The notes under the pieces: generated by a model
Database searches by the model: none
What the model was told of the DNA's origin: nothing
Seen by the model: the letters and a program-made list of their open reading frames with translations, nothing else
Program-made: the position numbers and the translations under genes
In this document: positions 50,055 to 59,047 of the stretch, piece by piece
Layout: each line of letters opens with the position of its first letter
Numbering within the stretch: position 1 is the first letter of the stretch
Assembly (NCBI RefSeq): GCF_000280905.1
Contig: NZ_ALAP01000002.1
Coordinates: 1-64,000, forward strand
DNA length: 64,000 bases
Source of the DNA: Streptomyces sp. AA1529
Lineage (GTDB): Bacteria; Actinomycetota; Actinomycetes; Streptomycetales; Streptomycetaceae
Direction: 5' to 3'

Positions 50055-51368
50055 ATGGAGGAGAGCCCATGCCCGCTGCCCACCCTGCTCCCGACCGTGC
50101 TCCCCACCATCCCCCGGACGCCCGCCGCGACCCGTGGTCCGCGGCCACGCGCCGCCCCTCGCCGCCCCCGGACGCGCGGCGTCCTCCACCGGACCACGGC
50201 GGCGCTCGCCCTCGCAGCCCTGGTCGGCGGCGCGGCAGGGTGCGGACAGACCGGAGGGGGCTCCGGACGGGGCGGAGGACCGGCCGGGCACGGCAGCGCA
50301 GAGCAGGCGGAGCGGGTGCGCGGCGGACGGGCCCCACACGGCTTCTCGCTGTTCGCCACCGGCGACCTGCTCGTCCACGACTCGCTCATCCGGCAGGCGC
50401 GTGCGGACGCGGGCGGCTCGGGGTACGACTTCGGGCGCATGCTCGCGGCCGCGAAACCGTCGGCCCGAGAAGCCGATCTGGCGATCTGCCACATGGAGAC
50501 CGTCTACGGCCCGGACGACGGCCCCTTCACCGGCTACCCGCTCTTCCAGACGCCGCCGCAGCTCGCCCGCTCCGTCAAGGACGCGGGCTACGACTCCTGT
50601 TCGACCGGCTCCAATCACACCTTGGACGACAGCGCGGACGGGGTGAACCGCACCCTCGACGCCATGGACAGCGTCGGTCTCCGGCACGCGGGGTCGGCAC
50701 GGTCGGCCCGCGAGGGCCACCGCCCCACGATGCTGCGGGCCGGCGGCGCGAAGGTGGCGCAGCTCTCCTACACGTACGGCACCAACGGCATCTCCCTGCC
50801 GGAGAACAAGCCGTGGCTCGTCAACCTCATCGACCCCGAGCGCATCATCCGGGATGCCCGGGCAGCCCGCCGCGCGGGCGCCGACGTGGTGGTGGCCAGC
50901 ATGCACTGGGGCACCGAGTGGCAGCAGGAACCCGACGGACTCCAGCGCTCCCTGGCCAGGAAGCTGACGGCCGCGCGCTCCGGCGGACGGCGCGACATCG
51001 ACCTGATCCTGGGCACCCACGCCCACGTCCCCCAGGCGTACGAGAAGGTCAACGGGACGTGGGTCGTCTACGGCATGGGCGACCAGATCGCCGGCAAGAT
51101 GAACGACCCGCGCGGCAGCATGGGCACCGCAGCGCGCTTCCGCTTCGTGCCACCCGAGGACGACCGCGGCGCGGCCGCCTGGACCGTGCGGAAGGCCGAG
51201 TTCACCCCGTTCATGATGAAGACCTCGCCCCGCCACACCCTCGTCAACCTCGCCTCGAAGGCCAGCCGGAGCGCGGGCGACCCGGCCCAGGACGAGGCGT
51301 ACGCGGCCATCCGCGAGGCGGTCTTCAGCCGGGGAGCCGCGAAGGACGGGCTGCGCATGGCCCCCTGA
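50055..51368 (+). CDS. CapA-family lipoprotein
   Basis: This 437-residue protein has a basic N-terminus, then LALAALVGGAAGC with lipobox Cys63, a Gly-rich linker and a CapA/PgsA-type metallophosphoesterase-like domain. Recognisable motifs are FATGDLLVHDSL, GSNHTLDD, ASMHWGTEW and GTHAHVPQAYE. It should be an extracytoplasmic lipoprotein acting on capsule or wall polymer. The N-terminus is uncertain. ATG 50055 has no ribosome site and would be nearly leaderless. An ATG at 50069, in another frame, has a perfect GGAGGAG but yields no family-like protein. Confidence 0.85.
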   Translation: MEESPCPLPTLLPTVLPTIPRTPAATRGPRPRAAPRRPRTRGVLHRTTAALALAALVGGAAGCGQTGGGSGRGGGPAGHGSAEQAERVRGGRAPHGFSLFATGDLLVHDSLIRQARADAGGSGYDFGRMLAAAKPSAREADLAICHMETVYGPDDGPFTGYPLFQTPPQLARSVKDAGYDSCSTGSNHTLDDSADGVNRTLDAMDSVGLRHAGSARSAREGHRPTMLRAGGAKVAQLSYTYGTNGISLPENKPWLVNLIDPERIIRDARAARRAGADVVVASMHWGTEWQQEPDGLQRSLARKLTAARSGGRRDIDLILGTHAHVPQAYEKVNGTWVVYGMGDQIAGKMNDPRGSMGTAARFRFVPPEDDRGAAAWTVRKAEFTPFMMKTSPRHTLVNLASKASRSAGDPAQDEAYAAIREAVFSRGAAKDGLRMAP

Positions 51369-51408
51369 CGGCGCAACGGCTGCGGAACGGCCGTGCGGGG
51401 GAGGGGGG

Positions 51409-51438
51409 CCGTGGGCGGGGTGCGGGCCCCGCCCACGG
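51409..51438. terminator. Bidirectional hairpin terminator
   Basis: Perfect 12-bp arms (51409-51420 and 51427-51438) with a 6-base loop lie between the convergent CapA-like and mycosin genes. Confidence 0.8.
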
Positions 51439-51447
51439 TTCGGGAGG

Positions 51448-52647
51448 CTACCGGCCGGGGAAGCCCCCGGGTCCTGCCGGTCCTGCCGGTGCCCCCGGTC
51501 CTCCCGGGTTCGCAGCAGCGGCACGGCGCCGGCCCGTCCGGCTGATCACCACGGCACCGATCACCATCAGCAGTCCGACGCCCGCCACCGAGGAGCCGAT
51601 GGCCAGCGGCGCCGTCTCCATCGGCGGGTGCTGGGTGGGCTTCACGCCGTTCGGCGGGGTCAGGAACTTCTTGTCCTTGTACGCGGTGGCGGCCGCGCCG
51701 TCGGCGGGCGGATCACCGGCGGCGCGCACGGCCGCGGCCGCGTCGATCGTCCCGTGGCCCACCCTCGGGTCGTAGCCGCCCGGCGGGTGGTGGGCCGTGT
51801 CGGTGAGGATGGCGCGGACCTGGGAGGGCTTGAGTTCGTGGTCCTTGCCGAGCATCAGTGCCACCACACCGGAGGTGAGGGCCGCCGCGGGCGAGGTGCC
51901 GTTGACGGGCGCGTAGCCGCCGGTGTTCTTCGCGCTGACGATCCCCACGCCGGGAGCCGCGACGCTGTTGTACGTCCGGACCGTGGAGAAGCCGGCCCGG
52001 CTGCCGCCCTGCGCGACGGCGGCCACCGCGATCACCCCCGGGTAGCCGGCCGGGTAGGACGACTCGTTGAAGACGTCGCCGTCGTTGCCCGCCGAGGCCA
52101 CCACGGTCACCCCCTGGTAGGCGGCGTGTGCCAGTGCCTTGGTCTCCTCCTCGTCGAACGAGGACCCGAAGGTGTCGCCGCCCAGTGACATGGAGATGAC
52201 GTCGGCACCGTGGTCGACCGCGTAGGTGATGCCCTGGGCGACCGGGCTGGGGCCGGTCTTCCAGTCACCGACGTCGTGCTCCTTCTTGTCGTCGATCACC
52301 CGCACCGACAGGATGTCCGCCTCGGGGGCGACCTTGAGCACGTCGGAGGCCATGGCCGTGCCGTGGCCTCCCCAGCGCGGATCGCCGGAGTGGAGTCCGT
52401 CCTTGAGGAAGTCGGGCCCGGTGGTGACCTTGCCGGCCAGGGCCGGGTGGTCCTCCTCGACGCCGCTGTCCAGCACGGCGACCTTCACCCCGTCGCCTTG
52501 CGAGGCGCGCTGGGCCGAGGACAGCCCGAGCGCTCCCGCCTCCCAACTGGCAGGGGTGTCGGCCCGGGCGGGGGCCGCGGTGGCCGCGCACAGCAGCGCG
52601 CTCAGTCCGGCAGCGGCGACCGCGGTGCCGATGCGCCGACGCGTCAT
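51448..52647 (-). CDS. mycP: Mycosin-like S8 subtilisin protease, membrane-anchored
   Basis: This 399-residue protein has a signal peptide (1-29, ending ARA) and a subtilisin domain with Asp60 (VLDSGV), His95 (GHGTAMA), Asn188 (SAGNDG) and Ser252 (NGTSPAAA). A Pro-rich stretch, one transmembrane helix (about 348-370) and a short basic tail follow. That layout matches mycosins, the proteases of type VII secretion systems. No other core ESX gene is adjacent, but a membrane protein gene overlaps it by ATGA at 52644. The start is the ATG at 52647. The type VII-related cluster lies about 11 kb away on the same strand. Confidence 0.88.
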   Translation of the reverse strand: MTRRRIGTAVAAAGLSALLCAATAAPARADTPASWEAGALGLSSAQRASQGDGVKVAVLDSGVEEDHPALAGKVTTGPDFLKDGLHSGDPRWGGHGTAMASDVLKVAPEADILSVRVIDDKKEHDVGDWKTGPSPVAQGITYAVDHGADVISMSLGGDTFGSSFDEEETKALAHAAYQGVTVVASAGNDGDVFNESSYPAGYPGVIAVAAVAQGGSRAGFSTVRTYNSVAAPGVGIVSAKNTGGYAPVNGTSPAAALTSGVVALMLGKDHELKPSQVRAILTDTAHHPPGGYDPRVGHGTIDAAAAVRAAGDPPADGAAATAYKDKKFLTPPNGVKPTQHPPMETAPLAIGSSVAGVGLLMVIGAVVISRTGRRRAAAANPGGPGAPAGPAGPGGFPGR

Positions 52648-53690
52648 GACGTCTCCTCCATCAGCAGGTCACCGATGTGCAGGGACAGGTCGTGGGCGAG
52701 TGTCTCGGCCGCTTCCCGCCAGGGCATCCGGTCCGACTTGGCGTCGTGCTCGGTGCGGCCCCACTGCCCGGGCAGCCGGCCCGCCTTGCGGCCGTCCGCC
52801 GATCCGGCCGAGGCCGCGATGGCATACGGCAGATACAGACCGCCCGCCTGCATCCCGTCCGAGCCGTTGCGCCGGGAGTCCTTCCAGCCGGCGGCCACCG
52901 TGTCGGGGACGGGGAGCGCCTTGACCCCGTGGCTCTCGGTGCGTTTGTCCCGCTCCGCGTCGAAGAAGGTACCCATCCCCTCCTCGGGGTCCTCGACCTC
53001 GGGCAGGACGATCAGTGCCACGGTGGCGACGAAGTTGCCCGTGGGGTCGGCGTAGGTGGCCCGCAGCACCGCCTTGCAGCCGCGCTTCTCGGCCTCGGCC
53101 GCCAGCGTCCCGGTCAGCGCGTCGGCACAGCCGGTCTGCTCGGATATGCCCAGCCGGTGCCATTCGGCGCTCTTGGGGTCGTCCGCTTCCGACTGGGCGT
53201 CCGCCTTCGGCCCCAGTGTCTTGGGGAAGAGCTTGTCCACCGGTTCGTTGCGCCACATGGCCGGTCCGTAGCCGGTGCGGTTGGAGACGTCCTGCTGCGC
53301 GTTGGAGACGGTGTGCGCCGCCAGTGCGCCGCCCGCGAGGAGTGCCAGGGCGCCGACGACGCCGAGGAACGCGGTGAGGCAGGTGCGACCGGTGTTCTTC
53401 TTGGGCGGCGGGAGCGGCATACCCGGCTGCATCCCGGCTCCTGGCGGTCCGCCGCCGGGCATCCCCGACGGCGGCATGCCCGGCGGCGGTCCCGGCACGC
53501 CGTGCGGGGCCGGGCCGCCCTGCGGGGAGGGGCCACCCTGGCCCGGAGGCATGCCGGGTGGCCCCGGTATGCCGGGCGGACCCGGCGGCGGACCCGGCGG
53601 CGGGCCGGGCGGCATCGCGGGCGGCGGGCCCGGCTGCCGCCCGTAGCCCCCGGCACTGCCCGGGGGCTCGGGTGGGCTCGGGTAGGACAT
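52644..53690 (-). CDS. Pro/Gly-rich single-pass membrane protein coupled to mycosin
   Basis: This 348-residue protein has about 100 residues of Pro/Gly repeats (PPGPPPGPP), then one transmembrane helix (about 105-130). An extracytoplasmic domain follows with two cysteines (in TGCADAL and RGCKAVL) that may pair. No known family is recognised. It overlaps the mycosin gene by four bases and is translated first, suggesting a chaperone-like or anchoring partner of that protease. GCGTAGCA at 53789-53796, upstream of it, matches the core of the repeats in front of the eccC-like gene, though chance cannot be excluded. Confidence 0.8.
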   Translation of the reverse strand: MSYPSPPEPPGSAGGYGRQPGPPPAMPPGPPPGPPPGPPGIPGPPGMPPGQGGPSPQGGPAPHGVPGPPPGMPPSGMPGGGPPGAGMQPGMPLPPPKKNTGRTCLTAFLGVVGALALLAGGALAAHTVSNAQQDVSNRTGYGPAMWRNEPVDKLFPKTLGPKADAQSEADDPKSAEWHRLGISEQTGCADALTGTLAAEAEKRGCKAVLRATYADPTGNFVATVALIVLPEVEDPEEGMGTFFDAERDKRTESHGVKALPVPDTVAAGWKDSRRNGSDGMQAGGLYLPYAIAASAGSADGRKAGRLPGQWGRTEHDAKSDRMPWREAAETLAHDLSLHIGDLLMEETS

Positions 53691-53956
53691 GGCTCCCCTC
53701 CTCGGCGATCGGCACCCCTGAGCGCGGGTGCAGAGCAGCGGGGGGAGACGTCTGCGCTCACTGATTTAACGCGCGTGCCCCCGCGTTTGCGTAGCAGACC
53801 CTATCGGCCGTTCCTGGGCCGGAAGCTCTGTCTCCGGTCTCGTCTGTGTCACAGAACTGCAGGTCAGAACAGTTCAGGACATACCAGCCCGTGGGCGGGG
53901 GAGGAGGGCCGCACCGATCGCACCGGAAGGCCCGCCGTATCGGTTCGCCCGTGCCC

Positions 53957-55378
53957 TCAGACCGGCTGGAACGCCTCGGCGGCGCTGTCCTGGCGGGCCG
54001 CTGACGGAGCCTGCTCGTCCTCGGGGACGGCGATGACCCAGCGGGTCCGCCGGCGCGGGCGCAGATAGCACGCCCAGTAGGCGACGGCGACCAGGACGAT
54101 GCCGCCGGTGACGGCGAGACTCTCCGGGCTCTGCCGGAACAGGACCCACAGCAGCACCGCCATCAGCAGCGCGGGGAGCACCGGCCACAGCGGCATGCGC
54201 CAGGCGGCCCGGTGCTTGAACTCCGCGCGCCGGGCCGCGAGAGCGCCGAGCGCGACGAAGACGTACATGCCTGCCACCGCGACGCCGGTGACCTCGCTCA
54301 GCATCTCCAGGTCGACGAAGCACAGCAGCGCACCGGGTACGCCGACCACGAGAGTGGCCACCCAGGGGGAGCCGAAGCGCCTGCCGAGCCGGGAGAAGGC
54401 GCGGTTGACCGGCGCGGGCCAGGCGGAGTCCCGGGCGGAGGCGAAGACCACCCGCGAGTTCTGGATGACCATGACGATGGCGGCGTTGATGATCGCCAAC
54501 GCGATGCACAGGCTGATGAACGTCCCGACGGCCGAATTGCTCCAGCCCCGGACCATGCCCGCGATGTCGCCACCGGCGAGGGCGTGCAGATCCGGTGCGC
54601 CCAGGGTGATGGCGACGACCGGGACGATGACCACCGTGAACCCGAGCGCGAGAGTCCACAGCACGGTGCGGGCCACGGTGCGCCGCGGGTTCTCCATCTC
54701 CTCGGCCAGGTACACGGCGGTCGAGAAACCCTGCAGGATGAAGAGCGCGGTGGCGAGCCCGGCGACGATCAGCCCGGCCGTGACCGGCGCGGTGTGACCG
54801 TCCCCGCCGTCCATGACCGGGTGCACCAGTACCGCGGCGGAGCGGCGGGTGTGGGTGAAGCCCAGCACGGCGACGACGGCGGCGCCCACCACCTCCAGGG
54901 CGAGGAAGACGCCGGTGATCCAGGCGTTGGCCCGCAGGTCCAGCAGCCCCATGGCGGTGGACAGCAGCATCACGGCGGCCGCGGCGAACCGCGGATCGAG
55001 GTGCACGAGGGGCGCGAGGTAGTCGGCGGTGCCCAGCGCGATGATCGGCGGCACGATCATGACGACGGTCAGCGACAGGACGAACACCAGCCAGCCGGCC
55101 AGCCTCCCCAGCAGGGTGCCGACCATCGCGTACTCGCCGCCCGAGCTGGGGATCAGGGTGCCCAGCTCGGAGTAGGTGAAGGCGACGCCGACGCACAGCA
55201 GGGCCGCGACGGTGAGGGCGAGCGCGGTCCCGGTGCCCAGCGTGCCGAACGAGTCCGGCACGATCACGAACAGGGACGAGGCGGGGGTCAGACAGGACAG
55301 GGTGAGCAGCGTGCCGCCCACGACGCCGATGGAGCGGGTGAGCCGCGGCCTGCTGTTCGCCTCGCGCGTGTCGGTCAT
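53957..55378 (-). CDS. APC-family amino acid permease
   Basis: This 473-residue transporter has 12 predicted helices. Landmarks of the APC superfamily are IGVVGGTLLTLSCLTPASSLFVI, FTYSELGTLIPSSGGEYAMVG, FILQGFSTAVYLAEEMENPRRTV and FASARDSAWP. The transported amino acid or amine is unknown. The start is the ATG at 55378 with GGAA a few bases upstream; an in-frame extension of 56 residues lacks one. A promoter with TTGACT and TTGTAT 18 bases apart lies upstream at 55487-55516. The leader would be about 100 bases. Confidence 0.9.
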   Translation of the reverse strand: MTDTREANSRPRLTRSIGVVGGTLLTLSCLTPASSLFVIVPDSFGTLGTGTALALTVAALLCVGVAFTYSELGTLIPSSGGEYAMVGTLLGRLAGWLVFVLSLTVVMIVPPIIALGTADYLAPLVHLDPRFAAAAVMLLSTAMGLLDLRANAWITGVFLALEVVGAAVVAVLGFTHTRRSAAVLVHPVMDGGDGHTAPVTAGLIVAGLATALFILQGFSTAVYLAEEMENPRRTVARTVLWTLALGFTVVIVPVVAITLGAPDLHALAGGDIAGMVRGWSNSAVGTFISLCIALAIINAAIVMVIQNSRVVFASARDSAWPAPVNRAFSRLGRRFGSPWVATLVVGVPGALLCFVDLEMLSEVTGVAVAGMYVFVALGALAARRAEFKHRAAWRMPLWPVLPALLMAVLLWVLFRQSPESLAVTGGIVLVAVAYWACYLRPRRRTRWVIAVPEDEQAPSAARQDSAAEAFQPV

Positions 55379-55740
55379 GCTGTTCCGTTCGTACCGTGCG
55401 TACTGGGCGGGGTGCGCTGTCGCCTCCGGTGGCGCACCGTGCGGCGGTGCGGAAGCGGCGGTGCCGGAACGCGATCCGGTCGCCGCATACAAGCCCCTGC
55501 GGCAAACCGGAGTCAAGACCTCCACTCGACGGAATCCGTTGCCCAAACGGCCTCATGGGGTCTTTTACGGTTGCGGGACGCGTCCTGTGCGGCCGATTCC
55601 TGCTTACGAGGAAACCGCAGCGACGATTCTCGAATTCTCGGCCCCGCACCCCCGCGCAGCCTGCGCCGTCTCAGGATGCGGCCGGCCGGCCGATCCCGGG
55701 GCCCGCGGAAGGGCAGCGGGAGGCGGGAGGCGGGAAATGG
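55379..55740 (-). promoter_or_regulatory. 362-base gap with the APC permease promoter
   Basis: No gene is seen. Reading the minus strand, TTGACT (55516-55511) and TTGTAT (55492-55487) are 18 bases apart and match a sigma-70-type promoter for the permease. Transcription should begin near 55480. Confidence 0.55.
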
Positions 55741-56736
55741 TCAGTCCGCGCGCGGCAGGCCGAACGCCTCCACGATGCGCTGCGCCGCCAGCGTCGCCGT
55801 CAGCCCGCCCTCGCGGACCTGCTCCTCCAGCAGCGGTGCCAGCCGCCGCACTTCCGGGTGCTGTTCGAGACGGCTGAGCAGATCGTCCCGGACCATCGAC
55901 CACACCCACTCGACCTGCTGGTCGCGGCGCTTGGCGGCCAGCTCCCCGGTCGACTCCAGCACCGCGCGGTGCCGCTCCAACCGCTCCCACACCTCGGCCA
56001 GCCCGGTGCCCTCACGTCCGCTGCAGGTGAGAACCGGCGCGGTCCAGGCCGCGTCGGAAGCCCGCATCAGCCGCAGCGCACCCGCCAGCTCGCGGGCCGC
56101 CGAGCGGGCGTCCCGCTCGTGCGGGCCGTCCGCCTTGTTGACGGCCAGTACGTCGGCGATCTCCAGGACGCCCTTCTTGATGCCCTGGAGCTGGTCGCCG
56201 GTACGGGCCAGGGACAGCAGCAGGAAGGAGTCGACCATCTGCGCGACGGTCGCCTCCGACTGGCCGACGCCGACCGTCTCCACCAGCACGACGTCGTAGC
56301 CGGCGGCCTCCATCACCAGCATCGTCTCGCGAGTGGCCTTGGCGACCCCGCCCAGCGTCCCCGCGGTGGGGGAGGGGCGCACGAAGGCGTCGGGGTTGAC
56401 CGCGAGACGCTCCATCCGGGTCTTGTCGCCCAGGATGGAGCCGCCCGTGCGGGTGGAGGAGGGGTCGACCGCCAGCACCGCCACCCGGTGGCCGCGCTCG
56501 GTCAGCAGAGTGCCCAGCGCGTCGATGAACGTCGACTTGCCGACCCCGGGCACCCCGCTGATCCCCACCCGCCGGGCGCCGCCCGCATGCGGCAGCAGCA
56601 CCGTCAGCAACTGCTGGGCCAGCTCCCGGTGATCGGCCCGGCGCGACTCCACCAGCGTGATCGCCCGGGCGATGTACGCGCGGGAGCCCGCCAGCACGCC
56701 CTCGGCATAGCTGTCGATGTCGATCGCCCGCGGCAT
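55741..56736 (-). CDS. meaB: Methylmalonyl-CoA mutase-associated GTPase MeaB
   Basis: This 331-residue G3E-type GTPase has Walker A GVPGVGKST (61-69), an AVDPSS switch, ETVGVGQSE and NKAD. It protects and reloads adenosylcobalamin of methylmalonyl-CoA mutase. The start is the ATG at 56736 (MPRAIDID), four bases after the mutase large-subunit stop; a 22-residue in-frame extension overlaps that gene and is less likely. It is the third gene of the operon mutA-mutB-meaB. Confidence 0.95.
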   Translation of the reverse strand: MPRAIDIDSYAEGVLAGSRAYIARAITLVESRRADHRELAQQLLTVLLPHAGGARRVGISGVPGVGKSTFIDALGTLLTERGHRVAVLAVDPSSTRTGGSILGDKTRMERLAVNPDAFVRPSPTAGTLGGVAKATRETMLVMEAAGYDVVLVETVGVGQSEATVAQMVDSFLLLSLARTGDQLQGIKKGVLEIADVLAVNKADGPHERDARSAARELAGALRLMRASDAAWTAPVLTCSGREGTGLAEVWERLERHRAVLESTGELAAKRRDQQVEWVWSMVRDDLLSRLEQHPEVRRLAPLLEEQVREGGLTATLAAQRIVEAFGLPRAD

Positions 56737-56740
56737 CCGC

Positions 56741-59047
56741 TCAGCCCTCACGGCCCTCGGCGGCGTCCCGGCCCGGTTCGCTCCCGCCCGGCTCGCCCGC
56801 ACCCGGCTCCGCGGGGTGGCCCAGCTCGGCGGCCAGCTTGCGCACCAGGTCGTAGGCCGCGTCGGGGATGACCGTGCCGGGCGGGAAGACGGCCGTCGCG
56901 CCGGCCTCGTGCAGCGCCGCCACGTCGGCGGGCGGAATCACCCCGCCGACGACGATCATGATGTCGTCCCGGCCCGCCGCCGCGAGCTCCTCGCGCAGCG
57001 CCGGGACCAGCGTGAGGTGACCGGCCGCCAGCGAGGAGACGCCCACGATGTGCGCGTCCGCCTCGACCGCCTGCCGCGCCACCTCCGCCGGAGTCTGGAA
57101 CAGCGGGCCGACGTCGACGTCGAACCCCAGGTCGGCGAAGGCGGTGGCGATCACCTTCTGTCCGCGGTCGTGGCCGTCCTGCCCCATCTTGGCCACCAGC
57201 AGCCGCGGCCTGCGGCCCTCCGCCTCCTCGAAGGCGTCCACCAGCTCGCGGGTGCGGGTCAGGGACGACGACACTCCGGCCTCCTCGCGGTACACACCGG
57301 AAATCGTACGGATCTGGCCCGCGTGCCGCCCGTACACCTTCTCCAACGCGTCCGAGATCTCCCCGACGGTGGCCATGGCCCGCGCCGCGTCCACCGCGAG
57401 CGCCAGCAGGTTGTTCTCCAGACCCGGCCCCGAAGCGGCCCCGGCGGCCCGGGTGAGCGCCTCCAGAGCCGCCCCGCAGGCCGCCTCGTCCCGTTCGGCG
57501 CGCAGCCGCCGCAGCTTCTCGACCTGCTGGGCCCGCACCGCCGAGTTGTCGACCTTCAGCACGTCGATCTGCTCGTCGTCGACCGCCCGGTACTTGTTGA
57601 CCCCGATCACCGGCTGCCGGCCGGAGTCGATCCGGGCCTGGGTGCGCGCCGCCGCCTCCTCGACGCGCAGCTTGGGAATGCCCGCGTCGATGGCCTTGGC
57701 CATCCCGCCCGCGGCCTCGACCTCCTCGATGTGCTGCCACGCCCGGCGCGCCAGGTCGTGGGTGAGCCGCTCCACATAGGCGCTGCCGCCCCACGGATCG
57801 ATCACCCGGCAGGTGCCCGACTCCTGCTGCAACAGGAGCTGCGTGTTCCGGGCGATCCGCGCGGAGAAGTCCGTCGGCAGCGCCAGCGCCTCGTCCAGCG
57901 CGTTGGTGTGCAGCGACTGGGTGTGCCCCTGGGTCGCCGCCATCGCCTCGACACAGGTACGGGTGACGTTGTTGAACACGTCCTGCGCCGTCAGCGACCA
58001 GCCGGAGGTCTGCGAGTGGGTGCGCAGCGAGAGCGACTTGGGGTTCTGCGGGCCGAACCGCGAGACCAGCTTCGCCCACAGCAGCCGCGCCGCGCGCAGC
58101 TTGGCGACCTCCATGAAGAAGTTCATGCCGATCGCCCAGAAGAACGACAGCCGCGGTGCGAACGCGTCCACGTCCATCCCCGCCGCCATCCCGGCGCGCA
58201 GGTACTCCACCCCGTCCGCCAGGGTGTAGGCCAGCTCCAGATCCGCCGTCGCCCCGGCCTCCTGGATGTGGTAGCCGGAGATGGAGATGGAGTTGTACCG
58301 CGGCATCTTCTGCGAGGTGTACGCGAAGATGTCGGAGATGATCCGCATGGAGGGCTGCGGCGGGTAGATGTAGGTGTTGCGGACCATGAACTCCTTGAGG
58401 ATGTCGTTCTGGATGGTCCCCGCCAGCTTCTCCGGCGGCACACCCTGCTCCTCCGCCGCGACGATGTAGAGCGCCAGCACCGGCAGCACCGCGCCGTTCA
58501 TCGTCATCGAGACCGTCATCCGGTCCAGCGGGATGCCGTCGAAGAGCTGCCGCATGTCGTAGAGCGAGTCGATCGCCACGCCCGCCATCCCGACATCGCC
58601 CGTCACCCGCGGATGGTCGCTGTCGTAGCCCCGGTGGGTGGGCAGATCGAAGGCGACGGACAGGCCCTTCTGACCGGCGGCCAGGTTGCGCCGGTAGAAG
58701 GCGTTGGACTCCTCGGCGGTGGAGAACCCCGCGTACTGGCGGATCGTCCAGGGCTGGTTGACGTACATCGTCGGATACGGGCCCCGCAGATACGGCGCGA
58801 TTCCCGGATAGGTCTCCAGGAAGTCGAGCCCCCGCAGATCCTCGTCCGTGTAGAGCGGCTTGACCGCGATGCCCTCGGGCGTGTTCCAGTCCAGCTCCGG
58901 GACCTCGCGCCCGGTCCGCTCCGCGACCGCCTCGCGCCACTGCCCGGCGGTGCCCTCGGCGGGTTCCGGGCCGTCCAGGCCGACGGTCGTGAAGTCGGGC
59001 ACCGGGCTCCCCGGTTCCGCGTCCGGTCCTGTCGTCCGGCGGCTCAT
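56741..59047 (-). CDS. mutB: Methylmalonyl-CoA mutase large subunit
   Basis: This 768-residue catalytic chain interconverts succinyl-CoA and methylmalonyl-CoA, feeding propionate and odd-chain metabolism and polyketide extender supply. The TIM-barrel part includes [19 protein letters not shown] and [15 protein letters not shown]. The C-terminal B12 domain (about 620-755) has the lower-ligand motif DGHDRG, then SSLAAGH and VGGVIPP. The start is the ATG at 59047 in an ATGA overlap with mutA. The small subunit lacks the cobalamin motif, as usual. Confidence 0.97.
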   Translation of the reverse strand: MSRRTTGPDAEPGSPVPDFTTVGLDGPEPAEGTAGQWREAVAERTGREVPELDWNTPEGIAVKPLYTDEDLRGLDFLETYPGIAPYLRGPYPTMYVNQPWTIRQYAGFSTAEESNAFYRRNLAAGQKGLSVAFDLPTHRGYDSDHPRVTGDVGMAGVAIDSLYDMRQLFDGIPLDRMTVSMTMNGAVLPVLALYIVAAEEQGVPPEKLAGTIQNDILKEFMVRNTYIYPPQPSMRIISDIFAYTSQKMPRYNSISISGYHIQEAGATADLELAYTLADGVEYLRAGMAAGMDVDAFAPRLSFFWAIGMNFFMEVAKLRAARLLWAKLVSRFGPQNPKSLSLRTHSQTSGWSLTAQDVFNNVTRTCVEAMAATQGHTQSLHTNALDEALALPTDFSARIARNTQLLLQQESGTCRVIDPWGGSAYVERLTHDLARRAWQHIEEVEAAGGMAKAIDAGIPKLRVEEAAARTQARIDSGRQPVIGVNKYRAVDDEQIDVLKVDNSAVRAQQVEKLRRLRAERDEAACGAALEALTRAAGAASGPGLENNLLALAVDAARAMATVGEISDALEKVYGRHAGQIRTISGVYREEAGVSSSLTRTRELVDAFEEAEGRRPRLLVAKMGQDGHDRGQKVIATAFADLGFDVDVGPLFQTPAEVARQAVEADAHIVGVSSLAAGHLTLVPALREELAAAGRDDIMIVVGGVIPPADVAALHEAGATAVFPPGTVIPDAAYDLVRKLAAELGHPAEPGAGEPGGSEPGRDAAEGREG

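Noticed and set aside
50069..51775. 568-residue frame starting with an ideal ribosome site
   Set aside because: The product is Arg/Pro-rich shadow sequence; CapA motifs occur only in the 50055 frame. The ribosome site itself is noted as odd in the findings.
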